Positions 1 to 8,464 of a stretch of DNA of 64,000 bases are shown one piece after another. This DNA is from Candidatus Lernaella stagnicola (lineage in GTDB: Bacteria > Lernaellota > Lernaellaia > Lernaellales > Lernaellaceae). Both the position numbers and the translations under genes were made by a program. The DNA lies in the NCBI GenBank assembly GCA_030765525.1, contig JAVCCK010000041.1, positions 124,001 to 188,000 of the forward strand. The letters run 5' to 3'. How positions within the stretch are numbered: position 1 is the first letter of the stretch; each line of letters starts with the position of its first letter. The notes beneath the pieces are model-generated. The model ran no database searches and was not told the DNA's origin. It saw nothing but the letters and a program-made list of their open reading frames with translations.

Positions 1-221
1 TCCAGACCAAGCAGAAATCCGCCGAGCAAATCGCCGAGTCCCTCCCGCTCGGCGCCGAAGGCCGCCCCGGCGCTGACGCCGACCAATCCGGTATCGGTCG
101 TCAGACGCACCAAGGTGTAACGCGCATGGGTCTGCGGATAACCCGGAATCCACGATGGATAAAAAGGCGCGCGGAGCGGAACGTTCACATGAAAAAGCTC
201 GATTCGCTCGATTTTGTGCAT
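1..221 (-). CDS. Mandelate racemase/muconate lactonizing enzyme family protein, N-terminal fragment
   Basis: Translating the minus strand from the ATG at 221 gives an open frame that leaves the window at position 1, about 73 residues in. It begins MHKIERIELFHVNVPLRAPF and continues with a TLVRLTTDTGLVGVSAGAAF segment. This is the typical N-terminal capping domain of enolase-superfamily enzymes such as dipeptide epimerases and muconate or galactonate cyclases. These enzymes abstract a proton alpha to a carboxylate using Mg2+. The catalytic barrel is outside the window, so no substrate can be given. A strong terminator separates it from the thiolase upstream, so it is probably a separate transcription unit. 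Confidence 0.7.
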   Translation of the reverse strand, partial: MHKIERIELFHVNVPLRAPFYPSWIPGYPQTHARYTLVRLTTDTGLVGVSAGAAFGAEREGLGDLLGGFLLGL

Positions 222-263
222 GGCTCAGCCTCGCTAGTCAGGAAGGAATTGGCTCTGTCTTAG

Positions 264-307
264 CAAAATAAAACGGCCGGCGATAGGTCACTTCCACCGC
301 CGGCCGT
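264..307 (-). terminator. Rho-independent terminator behind the thiolase operon
   Basis: On the minus strand a perfect 10-bp stem (arms 298-307 and 273-282, 15-nt loop) is followed directly by TTTTATTTT. It lies 20 bases beyond the thiolase stop codon and before the enolase-superfamily gene. It should end the transcript covering the 3.4-0.33 kb gene set. Confidence 0.85.
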
Positions 308-327
308 CATCTTGTCGAATCGTGCGC

Positions 328-1509
328 TTAGATGCGTTCCACGATAACCGTCTTGCCCATACCGCCGCCGACGCACAAGGAGGCCAAACCGGTGGTCAGG
401 TCCCGCTTCTGCATTTCGTGCAGCAGGGAAATAATGATGCGAATGCCGGTCGCGCCAACCGGGTGCCCCAACGCGATACCGGAACCGTTCACATTCGTGA
501 TATCCCGGTCGACCCCGAGCAGCTTCTCGCAGGCCAGGTACTGGGCCGCGAAGGCTTCGTTGAGTTCGATCAGTTCGATGTCTTTGAGTTCCATGCCGGC
601 TTTTTTGAGCGCTTTTTCCGTCGCCGGTACCGGACCGTAACCCATCAGTTCGGGTTCGACCGCTGCCACGGCATGGCTAATAAGTCGCGCAATCGGCTTG
701 AGGCCCAACGCCTTGGCTTTCTCGGCGCTCATGATGACCATCGCCGCGCCACCGTCGTTGATGCCACTGGCGTTGCCGGCCGTCACGGTGCCGGTGCCGT
801 CGGCTTTAAACACGGCTTTGAGCTTCGCGAGGGTCTCCGGGGTCGTACCGCGACGCGGGTGCTCGTCGGTATCGAACACAACCGTGCCTTTGCGGGTTTT
901 GACTTCCACCGGTACGATCTCGTCCTTGAAACGACCGCTATCGATAGCGGCAAGGGCGCGAGTTTGGCTGATGGCCGCCAATTCATCTTGATCTTCACGG
1001 GTGATATCGTGTTTTTCGGCCAGGTTTTCGGCCGTCACACCCATCAAGAAATGGCCGACCGGGTCTTCGAGGCCTTGCATGAGCATGTCGACGCACTTTT
1101 TCGTCCACATGCGTGCACCCCAACGCATATCGTACAGCGCGAAGGGTACACGGCTCATGTTCTCGACGCCCACGATCAACACGGCGTCGTGCTCGTCCAA
1201 CATGATTTGTTGCGCGCCGAACACCATCCCCTGCATGGAACTGGAGCACTGCCTTTGAATGGTGCAACCCGGGACATAAAACGGTACGCCGGCCTCTAAA
1301 CCGATGCAGCGTCCGATGTTGATCTCGTCCGACCGCATCATGCACTGACCCGCGATGACGTCCTGCAGTTCGGCCGGATCGATACCGGCGCGTTTGATCG
1401 CCTCTTTGGCGGCAATCACACCCAACTGCAACGCCGACACGTCTTTGAGTCCTCCGCCGAAACTACCGATTGCGGTTCTTACTCCGCTGACAATCCATAC
1501 CTCTTTCAT
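328..1509 (-). CDS. Acetyl-CoA C-acetyltransferase (thiolase)
   Basis: This 393-residue protein has the full length and motifs of a thiolase. The nucleophilic Cys88 sits in QRQCSSSMQGM, the catalytic His349 in ALGHPVGATG, and the second acid-base Cys379 in LCVGGGMGK near the C-terminus. The family condenses two acyl-CoAs or cleaves a 3-ketoacyl-CoA with CoA. The ATG at 1509 has a GGGAGG-type ribosome binding site a few bases upstream. The next gene upstream encodes methylmalonyl-CoA epimerase, which suggests short-chain acyl-CoA breakdown or propionyl-CoA handling in the cytoplasm. Degradative versus biosynthetic thiolase cannot be decided from the sequence alone. Confidence 0.93.
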   Translation of the reverse strand: MKEVWIVSGVRTAIGSFGGGLKDVSALQLGVIAAKEAIKRAGIDPAELQDVIAGQCMMRSDEINIGRCIGLEAGVPFYVPGCTIQRQCSSSMQGMVFGAQQIMLDEHDAVLIVGVENMSRVPFALYDMRWGARMWTKKCVDMLMQGLEDPVGHFLMGVTAENLAEKHDITREDQDELAAISQTRALAAIDSGRFKDEIVPVEVKTRKGTVVFDTDEHPRRGTTPETLAKLKAVFKADGTGTVTAGNASGINDGGAAMVIMSAEKAKALGLKPIARLISHAVAAVEPELMGYGPVPATEKALKKAGMELKDIELIELNEAFAAQYLACEKLLGVDRDITNVNGSGIALGHPVGATGIRIIISLLHEMQKRDLTTGLASLCVGGGMGKTVIVERI

Positions 1510-1641
1510 CCTGCCTCCCGAATGTATTGGCTTTCGTGTTATTTACGGTTACTCCAAATCTCAATTTGTAAGGAATTTTGCGATGCGTAGTTTACGCGAA
1601 CCGGCTAGCGGAATCAAGAAACAATAGTGTTCGCGGCGGTT

Positions 1642-2043
1642 TTACGCTTTTTGACTCAACTCCACCAATACGCCGCCGGTACTCTTTGGATGCACAAAGG
1701 CTACCAGCATTCCGTGTGCGCCGGGACGTGGTTGTTCATCGATCAGCCGCACGCCCTGCTCTTTCATGTGCGCCAGTGCGGCGTGGATATCCTCCACTTG
1801 AAAACAGATGTGGTGGATGCCCGGGCCCCGCTTTTCCAGCGCCTTGGCGATCGGGCTGTCCTCGCTGGTGGGCTCCAGGAGTTCGACGTTTGTCTCGCCC
1901 ACCGGCAAAAACGCCGTCTTGACCTTCTGGGAGGGCACTTCCTCCGCGTGCGCCACCTCAATGCCCAGGCCTTTCGCCCAGAATTTCAGCGCTTCTTCGA
2001 TATTCGGTACCGCGATTCCAATGTGGTCCACGATTTTCAGCAT
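1642..2043 (-). CDS. mce: Methylmalonyl-CoA epimerase
   Basis: A 133-residue vicinal-oxygen-chelate (glyoxalase-fold) protein with the metal-binding start KIVDHIGIAVPN (His7), the central GIHHICFQVEDI and the C-terminal GGVLVEL containing the glutamate ligand. This is the exact size and pattern of methylmalonyl-CoA epimerase, which interconverts (R)- and (S)-methylmalonyl-CoA between propionyl-CoA carboxylase or transcarboxylase and the B12-dependent mutase. Neither partner enzyme is in the window. It lies between the MBL-fold gene and the thiolase on the same strand, 12 bases after the former, so co-transcription is likely. Confidence 0.92.
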   Translation of the reverse strand: MLKIVDHIGIAVPNIEEALKFWAKGLGIEVAHAEEVPSQKVKTAFLPVGETNVELLEPTSEDSPIAKALEKRGPGIHHICFQVEDIHAALAHMKEQGVRLIDEQPRPGAHGMLVAFVHPKSTGGVLVELSQKA

Positions 2044-2055
2044 GACGACTCCCGT

Positions 2056-2706
2056 TTAGTAACGGTGACGCAAGACGATGATCTCCCGCGCCCCCGGTAG
2101 TCTATCGGCCGACACTTCGATCTCATCGGCGTCAATTTGCTTCACGTTTTCCTTGCCTATCAGAAATTCGGCGACTTCCGCGATCGGGAAACCGCATTTA
2201 TCGGTTTTGAAGTGCATGGGCAGGACAATCTTCGGGTTGATGCGCTCGACGGCGTCGGTCGCCTGCAGGGGATCGACCGTGAAGTATCCCCCGACCGGCG
2301 TCATCAACGCGTCAACCTGGCCGATCGCTTCGATCTGATCGTCGGAGAGAATGTGGCCCAAATCGCCCAGGTGGCACAGGCGAACTCCGTCCACTACAAA
2401 CACAAATATCGTGTTGGTGCCGCGCTCGGCCCCCTCGTTCTCGTCGTGAAAGGAGTTGACGGCCGTAAAGTGGATCCCCTTGGCCTCGCCGCCATCACGA
2501 ATGACAACAAAGTCGTTCTGGAAACCATCGGTGAAATTGTGGTCCGCGTGATCGTGGCTGATCGTAACGATATCCGGCTGATCGGTAATTTGCTGGTACC
2601 CGATGCCCCCGCCGAACGCTCCCGGCTCGTAAGGATCGGTTACGATAACGGTGCCGTCATCGGCGGTTACCGTGAAACTTGAGTGCCCGTTCCAACGAAT
2701 CTTCAT
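2056..2706 (-). CDS. Metallo-beta-lactamase fold hydrolase (UlaG-like)
   Basis: A 216-residue MBL-fold protein. It starts MKIRWNGHSSF, the usual opening of the UlaG/YtnP-type subgroup. The zinc motif H51-D-H53-A-D55-H56 is visible in TISHDHADHN, and a later RLCHLGDLGH gives the third histidine. Proteins of this group are small hydrolases, often lactonases or phosphodiesterases with unknown substrate, and frequently moonlight in acyl-CoA or carbohydrate clusters. It overlaps nothing and is followed by mce after 12 bases. Fold and metal site are certain; the reaction is not. Confidence 0.85.
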   Translation of the reverse strand: MKIRWNGHSSFTVTADDGTVIVTDPYEPGAFGGGIGYQQITDQPDIVTISHDHADHNFTDGFQNDFVVIRDGGEAKGIHFTAVNSFHDENEGAERGTNTIFVFVVDGVRLCHLGDLGHILSDDQIEAIGQVDALMTPVGGYFTVDPLQATDAVERINPKIVLPMHFKTDKCGFPIAEVAEFLIGKENVKQIDADEIEVSADRLPGAREIIVLRHRY

Positions 2707-2726
2707 TTCGTGTCCCCCTTATTTCT

Positions 2727-3341
2727 TTACAGTCCCAAATTGGCTCTCACCAACCAAACGTCGACCCGCATACCGAAACTCGGCCGTTCGATGATTAACG
2801 TGCTGCGGCAAATACGGCTCGGCGCGCGGCAATCGTGACAACGGCCGTCCGACGTGCACGGCGTGCTCGCATCAAGTTGCCTCGCGCGTTGCGGCGCTGC
2901 AACCCGCTTTACGCGCTGCAGAGCCGCGTCCAGGTTACGAACGATTTTGTTTTCGCCCAAGACAAAAATAACTTCGCGCGGACCGAATACCGCGGCCGCC
3001 AGGCGGTTTCCGACGCCATCGACTATGACCAGTTGGCCATCAATCGTCGCGGCATTGGCCGACGTGAGAAACAAATCCGCCCGCCCCTGCGCCAAACGCT
3101 CTTGCCATTCTTCTTCGCTGGAGAGCCCCGGTCGCCAATGGTTGTGAAAGTGTACGTCCGCGTCCTCGGCCACGACATCCAACTCCAACTCGCGCAACGT
3201 CGCACTGCCACCGAAGCCCACAGAATCGACTTTTGCCAAGCGCTCGGCAAATGCGGCGCGCACGTCGGCGGCCTTTTTAAAGATAAGGGTCTGGAAGCCG
3301 TTCTCCTTGAAAGACCGCGCCGCGACGTTCACGTTGGCCAA
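2727..3341 (-). CDS. LUD-domain (lactate-utilisation type) protein
   Basis: The protein matches the LUD/DUF162 family (LutC-like): a KENGFQTLIFKKAADV start, then DSVGFGGSATLRELEL, then DLFLTSANAATIDGQLVIVDG and GPREVIFVLGENKIV. The open frame reaches an ATG at 3395, but a TTG at 3341 lies 5 bases behind a clear AAGGAG (3347-3352), so I take the TTG as the start, giving 204 residues. The C-terminal part has four cysteines (around TPCTSDGRCHDCRAPSRIC) that could bind iron-sulphur or zinc. The short stand-alone LUD form is usually of unknown function. It is the first gene of the minus-strand set and diverges from the Ca-loop protein. Confidence 0.8.
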   Translation of the reverse strand: MANVNVAARSFKENGFQTLIFKKAADVRAAFAERLAKVDSVGFGGSATLRELELDVVAEDADVHFHNHWRPGLSSEEEWQERLAQGRADLFLTSANAATIDGQLVIVDGVGNRLAAAVFGPREVIFVLGENKIVRNLDAALQRVKRVAAPQRARQLDASTPCTSDGRCHDCRAPSRICRSTLIIERPSFGMRVDVWLVRANLGL

Positions 3342-3421
3342 AGTCGCTCCTTGGATTGTTCGCCCTTTTTTAGCAGCGCAACGCCGCTTGAACAAGCTTG
3401 CCGTCGCCCAGAGCCTCCGCT

Positions 3422-3976
3422 ATGCTTCGCCGCATGACACAACAAGAAATCGGTACAACGCGGAAGAAAGTAAGTCTCATTATCCTGGGCGCCTTGATCG
3501 TCGCGGCGGTTATCGTCTTCGTCGCCATGCCCAAAGGCGCCAAGAGTCTCGTCGACGACACCAACGGCGACGGCAAGGCTGATTTGTGGGCGTGGACAGA
3601 CGAAGAAGGCCGCATGACCCGCCTGGAGAAAGACCGAAGCGGCGACGGGAACGTCGATTGGCGGGAGTTGTTTTCCTTGGACGAAGCAACCGGAGCCGAG
3701 CGACGAGAGAAGATCGAATCCGATACCAACAACGACGGCCGGTTTGACACCACGATGTTCTTCGTCGCGGGTAAAGTGTCCCGCATCGAGCACGACCGCA
3801 ACGCCGACGGGAAAATCGACATGAATATGTATTACGACGATCCCAACCGGCCGCCCGCGCGAACCGAACGCGATGAGGATTTCGACGGCGAATTCGAATG
3901 GCAGACGACGCGACAGGAAAAGGGGCCTGAGACCAAGCCGGCTCAAGCGTCTCCGAAGTCAGGCGGTAAATCCTGA
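3422..3976 (+). CDS. Membrane-anchored protein with repeated DxNxDGxxD calcium-loop motifs
   Basis: About 184 residues when started at ATG 3422; an ATG at 3434 is also possible, and no strong ribosome site decides. A single hydrophobic segment (VSLIILGALIVAAVIVFVAM) near the N-terminus anchors the protein. After it come five spaced EF-hand or dockerin-like loops: DTNGDGKADLW, DRSGDGNVDW, DTNNDGRFD, DRNADGKID and DEDFDGEFEW. Such loops bind Ca2+ in other proteins; the spacing here (about 25-30 residues) fits stacked single loops, not paired EF-hands. The C-terminus is Lys/Pro-rich. The last 34 bases overlap the 3' end of the convergent BrkB-type gene. No enzyme domain is recognisable. Confidence 0.7.
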   Translation: MLRRMTQQEIGTTRKKVSLIILGALIVAAVIVFVAMPKGAKSLVDDTNGDGKADLWAWTDEEGRMTRLEKDRSGDGNVDWRELFSLDEATGAERREKIESDTNNDGRFDTTMFFVAGKVSRIEHDRNADGKIDMNMYYDDPNRPPARTERDEDFDGEFEWQTTRQEKGPETKPAQASPKSGGKS

Positions 3977-5289
3977 TCGCTGCGCGCGATTAACTCCAGG
4001 ATCGTCGTTTTCTCGTATTCTTCGGTCGCGGCCCTTTCACCGTTTTCTAAAATATCGACCGCCAATTTGTCCAACCTATCCAAGCCGCGTTCCGGCTCGG
4101 CGCCCGCCCCATCTTGATACACCGCGACCACAACTTCACCAAGCCGCAAGACATCCAACGATTTGCCCGGCACGAAGCGCATATCATCTTCGACCTCGCA
4201 TTCCACGGCCTGGATCAAACCGCCGCGCATGAGTTGATCGATCAACTGCTCGGCAAGTTCGTTGGGAATCCGAAAACGATCTTCCAATTCCGTCAACGTA
4301 GCCGGTCCCTGCCCGGCATGAAATCGGCGGGCCACAAACACCAGCACCCGCACCGCCAAGTGAACCTTCTCTCGAGCTGAGGGCCGTACGAAAGCGCGAT
4401 TGAGCACCAAAGTGTAGTAGTTGTGGTGTACGTACGATATCTCCACGGCCAACAGCACGATTACCCACGTGATGTACAGCCAAACTAAGAAAATCGGCAC
4501 CAACGCCAACGAGCCGTACACCGCGTTATAGGTGATCGACTTCGCTGTCGTGTGTGTAAAGACGATTTTACCGATCTCCCACAGAGCGCCGCCGACGACG
4601 CCGCCCACCATTGCACTGCGGATTTTCACTTTTGTGGCGGGGATCACTTTCAACATCAGCATGAACGCGAAGACCGTGAACAGATACGGCAGAATGCCGA
4701 ACATAAAGCGGGTAAGGAATCCGACTTCAATCAGGGGATTGTCGTTCAGGATCGCGCGAAGCTTGCCCGAAACCAGGAAGCTCATGGCAAACAGGATCGG
4801 CCCCCACAACAGCACGTTCGTGAAGGTCATGAAGCGAGACATCATGCCGCGCTGCTTGGTGACGTTCCATAACGCGTTGAAGTTTTTCTCGATGTTGTCG
4901 AACAGCATGATCGACGTGATCAGCAAAAACAGAGCCGAAAACGCTCCGAGCGTTTTCGTGTTGGCCGTGAATTGGTTGATGTACGCCAGAATCTCGCCCG
5001 ATTTCGCCGGCACGATCTGGCTGAATAACCAGGCCTGAACCTGGTCTTTGAACGCGGCGAACTGACTAAACGCGCTCATCACCGAAAACAGCACAGCCAT
5101 CAGCGGCACAATCGCCAGCAACGTCGTGTACGCCATCCCGGAGGCACGCACGACCACCGTGTCTTTCGCAAACTGAATGCGCAGTTCGTTCAAGAAGCGC
5201 AACACGTTGACCAGCATGCGCCTCCAGCGATTTTTCTCGGAGGAGCTCATATCGTACAAATTGGCGAAAAAGTTACGAATACCGCTCAT
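3943..5289 (-). CDS. YihY/virulence factor BrkB family membrane protein
   Basis: The frame runs upstream to 5541, but the ATG at 5289 (MSGIRNFFANLYDMSS) is the plausible start because the extra residues look non-coding and run into the divergent gene. That gives 448 residues. Six hydrophobic segments carry the YihY pattern, including DTVVVRASGMAYTTLLAIVP and GGALWEIGKIVFTH, then YGSLALVPIFLVWLYITWVI. The C-terminal 150 residues are soluble and look like a winged-helix domain (FRIPNELAEQLIDQLMRGG), found in the longer versions of this family. The family is widely annotated as RNase BN in error; no transport or enzymatic role is proven. Confidence 0.85.
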   Translation of the reverse strand: MSGIRNFFANLYDMSSSEKNRWRRMLVNVLRFLNELRIQFAKDTVVVRASGMAYTTLLAIVPLMAVLFSVMSAFSQFAAFKDQVQAWLFSQIVPAKSGEILAYINQFTANTKTLGAFSALFLLITSIMLFDNIEKNFNALWNVTKQRGMMSRFMTFTNVLLWGPILFAMSFLVSGKLRAILNDNPLIEVGFLTRFMFGILPYLFTVFAFMLMLKVIPATKVKIRSAMVGGVVGGALWEIGKIVFTHTTAKSITYNAVYGSLALVPIFLVWLYITWVIVLLAVEISYVHHNYYTLVLNRAFVRPSAREKVHLAVRVLVFVARRFHAGQGPATLTELEDRFRIPNELAEQLIDQLMRGGLIQAVECEVEDDMRFVPGKSLDVLRLGEVVVAVYQDGAGAEPERGLDRLDKLAVDILENGERAATEEYEKTTILELIARSDQDLPPDFGDA

Positions 5290-5359
5290 GTGCGCCGACT
5301 CTCTTTTTGGTTTGGAACATCGATACCGTTCACCGGCCCCCCGGTCAAGTGCGTTTGCC

Positions 5360-5389
5360 TTGACACATCGGCGATGAGGCCGATACGGT
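5360..5389 (+). promoter_or_regulatory. Possible sigma-70 promoter of the 5'-nucleotidase-like lipoprotein gene
   Basis: A perfect TTGACA (5360-5365) is followed after 18 bases by TACGGT (5384-5389), 26 bases before the ATG at 5416. The -35 box is exact; the -10 box is poor, so this is tentative. Confidence 0.3.
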
Positions 5390-5415
5390 GAGCCCCCATC
5401 ACGCTGGAGGAAGCG

Positions 5416-6348
5416 GTGAAGCGTTATCATTGGCTGATTTGCTTGAGCTTGATCTTCTTGGCGTTCGGGTGTGCGTCCGTGCCGGAACCGCCGGCTAAAC
5501 AGCACCTGACGATCCTTTATTTCGGAGACTTGGAAGGACACCTAGCCGCGCATCCGACCGCCGACGGTCGTACACTAGGCGGAGTGGCGCGTTTGGCCTC
5601 CTTGATTGAACAGGTGCGTTCGCAAAACGATCGGCGCAACGTTCCGACGCTGCTTTTCTACACCGGCGGTTGCTTGTCCGGCTCCCCCATCAACGAGAAA
5701 TTCCGCGGCAAGGCTACGGTCCGCATCCTCAATCAACTGGAGATCGCGGGCACGGTCGTGGCGCCGGCCGACTTACGGTATGGCCGGAAATATTTCGACG
5801 AATTGGTCAAAGAAGCGAAGTTCCCCTGGATCGTGAGCAACCTACGCGGCAAGCGAAACGCCAATCCCTGGTTGCCGCTGGGCTTCGCCCGCATCCTGCC
5901 CAATGGACTGATCTTCGGCGTGGTGGGCGTTACCTCACCGGCCGTCCTGACCCACTGTTCCGAAAGTGAAGCCTATAACCTGGCTGTAGATACCGAGACG
6001 CTGCCCACCAAAGTCGCCGCGGCGCGCACCGGTTCGCGTGACGGCGTCAACGTCATTCTCAGTCAATGCGGTCCGGAATGTGACGAGCAGTTAGCCGTGG
6101 ACATCCCCGGAACCGACGTCATCATCGCGCCCGGCGAGTCCATGACGAAAACCGAACTCACCGGCGGTATAACGCGCGTGACATCGGGAGTGCGCGGCGA
6201 GCACTTGGGTCGGCTGGATATCGAAGGCTTCGGCCGCACGATTTTAATCCTGCGGCACAAGATTTACGATATCACTCCCGACCTGCCGGAAGATCGCATC
6301 ACCAAATCTCTGGAAAACGGGTATTTGAATCGCCTGAAAAACAATTAG
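5416..6348 (+). CDS. 5'-nucleotidase-like lipoprotein with degenerate active site
   Basis: A 310-residue exported lipoprotein (lipobox FLAFGC, Cys19) with the layout of the metallophosphoesterase domain of 5'-nucleotidases (UshA/CpdB/SoxB type). The structural landmarks are there but the metal ligands are not. The usual ND-x-H reads GDLEGH (D38 kept, His replaced by Glu40). The usual AGD reads TGG (Gly85). The usual GNHE reads APADL (116-120). The SH of the SHLG motif is SQCG (Gln217), and GGHSH is replaced by APGES (238-242). The C-terminal substrate-binding domain is also missing. It is therefore probably a catalytically dead binding or scaffolding protein. A GGAGG-type site precedes the ATG. 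Confidence 0.75.
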   Translation: MKRYHWLICLSLIFLAFGCASVPEPPAKQHLTILYFGDLEGHLAAHPTADGRTLGGVARLASLIEQVRSQNDRRNVPTLLFYTGGCLSGSPINEKFRGKATVRILNQLEIAGTVVAPADLRYGRKYFDELVKEAKFPWIVSNLRGKRNANPWLPLGFARILPNGLIFGVVGVTSPAVLTHCSESEAYNLAVDTETLPTKVAAARTGSRDGVNVILSQCGPECDEQLAVDIPGTDVIIAPGESMTKTELTGGITRVTSGVRGEHLGRLDIEGFGRTILILRHKIYDITPDLPEDRITKSLENGYLNRLKNN

Positions 6349-7619
6349 TCGCAGAGTATCTCGCGGATCGCCCGCTTCACCACCGGGCCGGTGAGTTTCG
6401 TAAAGGCTTCGTGCGCCGGTTCGGTGACCAGCCGCGCAATTTCCTTGCGCTGCGCCTCGGGCATCGTGGCGGTCTGCTCCAACGCCTGTTCGCGGATCGG
6501 TCCGACAAGTTGCCCTTCCATGCTTCGCATCATGTCAATCAACAATTCCTGCGACAGTTCATCGATCACCTGCTTTTTCCACGCGTCGTCGAGCGCCTCC
6601 CCTGTCAACTCCGGATGGTCGCCCGCGAAGCGAGTTTTCGCTACTTGGCTGCCGGCGGCCGCGCGGATTTTTCCCGGTAGCTCGCCGGTCATCATTGCCG
6701 CGTGGACGTTTTCTCGCATCGTATCGCCGGCGAGTTCGAAAATCTGTTTGAAGCTCGCCAGACAGGTTTCTCGCAGCTCAGCTTTTTGCACATCGCTCAG
6801 CGTCGCCCACTTCTCGCGGCTTGTTCCGAGCAACACGCCCAGTGTATTGCGAAAACTGGTGATCAGCAGTTGTTGCATCAACGAAGGATCGCTCGCGTGG
6901 TCCCGAATGTTGGCGCTCGAGGGCACGGCCGTGTCAAAGAGCGTCGCGTCGGGAACGGTCCGCTCGAATTTTACCAGCTTGATCGTCCCCACGACATCTT
7001 CGGGCTCGCCCGCTTCGATGCCGATGAGCATGCCCGACTCCGTACCCACGCGCACGCGAATCGGCCCTTCGGACCCGGCTTTCTCGAATTCCACCGCGTT
7101 GCCGCGCCGCCGCATCTTGCGACCGTCGGCAAGATCCTGCACCCAGCTATGGCGATACGGATGTGTAGACATCTCCAGCGCCACGTCCAAGTGGGTTTCA
7201 TCGAGCCGCAAAATGACGTTCGGATAGATAACCGTCGCGCCGCCCGTTTTCTCGCCGACCGGCGAAAACCACGAGACGCCCTCGAAGAACGCGTGCTGCT
7301 TGGCTAATTCGCCCTGGACCGCCGTCGCCTGCATGATGATTGCCCGCTGCTGTTTGCGGTCGAAATACACGTACGTGTGGCCGTCGAAGGTCGTGGTTGC
7401 GTTCAGCGGTTCGATATCCACCCGCATCAGGTTGGGGCTGCGAAAACGCACGCGAATGTCGAAACTCGTTCCGCCGGCCGACTCCGCCTTGTAAGAAGCC
7501 GTGAAGCCGTCCAGAGCCGCCAGCGCGGTTTTAACTTGGTCCACGGGGTTGGTCTCCGCCGCCCACGCGACACTCGTCACGAGCAGCGTCGCGAGTAGCA
7601 GAACAAACGAACGTTTCAT
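6345..7619 (-). CDS. Exported LolA-like (outer-membrane lipoprotein carrier fold) protein with helical C-terminal half
   Basis: The ATG at 7619 overlaps the stop of the phosphatase gene as ATGA, which fixes the start. The result is 424 residues with a clear signal peptide (MKRSFVLLLATLLVTSVAWA). Residues 20-230 look like a LolA/LolB or DUF2092 half-barrel: ALAALDGFTASYKAES, then RVRFRSPNLMRVDIEP and HTYVYFDRKQQRAIIMQ. The second half is rich in helices (DVQKAELRETCLASFKQIFE) and unrecognised. Such proteins bind lipids or lipoprotein acyl chains in the periplasm. The 3' end overlaps the convergent nucleotidase-like gene by 4 bases. Fold assignment is by pattern only. Confidence 0.6.
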   Translation of the reverse strand: MKRSFVLLLATLLVTSVAWAAETNPVDQVKTALAALDGFTASYKAESAGGTSFDIRVRFRSPNLMRVDIEPLNATTTFDGHTYVYFDRKQQRAIIMQATAVQGELAKQHAFFEGVSWFSPVGEKTGGATVIYPNVILRLDETHLDVALEMSTHPYRHSWVQDLADGRKMRRRGNAVEFEKAGSEGPIRVRVGTESGMLIGIEAGEPEDVVGTIKLVKFERTVPDATLFDTAVPSSANIRDHASDPSLMQQLLITSFRNTLGVLLGTSREKWATLSDVQKAELRETCLASFKQIFELAGDTMRENVHAAMMTGELPGKIRAAAGSQVAKTRFAGDHPELTGEALDDAWKKQVIDELSQELLIDMMRSMEGQLVGPIREQALEQTATMPEAQRKEIARLVTEPAHEAFTKLTGPVVKRAIREILCD

Positions 7620-8398
7620 CCCAACCATTCGATTTTTCCTATCAAGCCGCCGACAATTTCTTCATTGCCCGCCAACAGCGGCGGCGTTATCACTTTTCCA
7701 TCGAAGTGATCCGCGGCGCAGAAGTTCCGCCCGTCGAAATGTCGAACCACCCCTCCGGCTTCGCGGACCACAATCACCGCGGCGGCAACGTCCCATACAT
7801 GCCCGCGGCAAAACGTGAAACACGCGCGACCGTCGGCTACCAACACCATGTGCTCGGCCGTACTGCCCAGCGACCGCAACTTCACAGGCATATCCAGGCG
7901 GTATCGAAGGTGCGTGTTGCTGGGCCCGTACACGAAACAGTCGCGTTGCCACTGCTTGTCCGTGCCCACCGAAATCCGCCGGCCGTTCAAATAGGCTCCA
8001 CCGCCCTGCCACGCAACGTAGGTTTCATCAAGAAAGGGATTGTGAAAAACGCCCAACACTACTTCGCAACCGATCGCCAATCCGACACAAACACCGAAGT
8101 AAGCCAGCCCTTGCCGATAGGCGTCCGTGCCGTCGATGGGGTCCACGACCCACACCGGAAGATTGCTGCGCGTTTCGGGAACCGGTCGCTCTTCGCCCAA
8201 GAAAACCGCGTCGGGTACGAGGGGCGACAAGTTTTCGAACAGAAAGTCCTCAACGGCCACGTCAGCCTGGGTGACTGCCGAGCCGTCGTCCTTCCGTTCA
8301 GTCTTCAAATGATCGCGCAGGTCCATGGCGATCCGCCCCGCCTGCCTGGCAATCCGTTCAACCGCCGCCGCGAGCTCGGAAAGTTCTAACGTTTTCAT
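7616..8398 (-). CDS. Inositol monophosphatase family phosphatase
   Basis: A 260-residue cytoplasmic phosphatase starting at the ATG 8398 (MKTLELSELA). All Mg2+ motifs are intact: FLGEE (Glu69/Glu70), VVDPIDGTDA (Asp86, Asp89) and HVWDVAAAV (Asp203). The family removes phosphate from inositol-1-phosphate, 3'-phosphoadenosine 5'-phosphate, or sugar bisphosphates; specificity cannot be read here. Its stop overlaps the start of the LolA-like gene by 4 bases (ATGA), so the two are translationally coupled. The dehydratase pair ends or begins close by, but with a separate strand-sharing gap of 66 bases. Confidence 0.88.
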   Translation of the reverse strand: MKTLELSELAAAVERIARQAGRIAMDLRDHLKTERKDDGSAVTQADVAVEDFLFENLSPLVPDAVFLGEERPVPETRSNLPVWVVDPIDGTDAYRQGLAYFGVCVGLAIGCEVVLGVFHNPFLDETYVAWQGGGAYLNGRRISVGTDKQWQRDCFVYGPSNTHLRYRLDMPVKLRSLGSTAEHMVLVADGRACFTFCRGHVWDVAAAVIVVREAGGVVRHFDGRNFCAADHFDGKVITPPLLAGNEEIVGGLIGKIEWLG

Positions 8399-8464
8399 GC
8401 TTACACCATAAACCAAAAAGGACTCGCCGCAACGGCGAGCCTCGATAACATACGGAGTGACTCG

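Noticed and set aside
322-1299. Plus-strand open frame of 325 codons opposite thiolase
   Set aside because: Antisense shadow of a complete thiolase with all catalytic residues.
5290-5541. N-terminal extension of the BrkB-type protein
   Set aside because: The extra 84 codons look non-coding and overlap the promoter and 5' end of the divergent gene; the ATG at 5289 fits family length.
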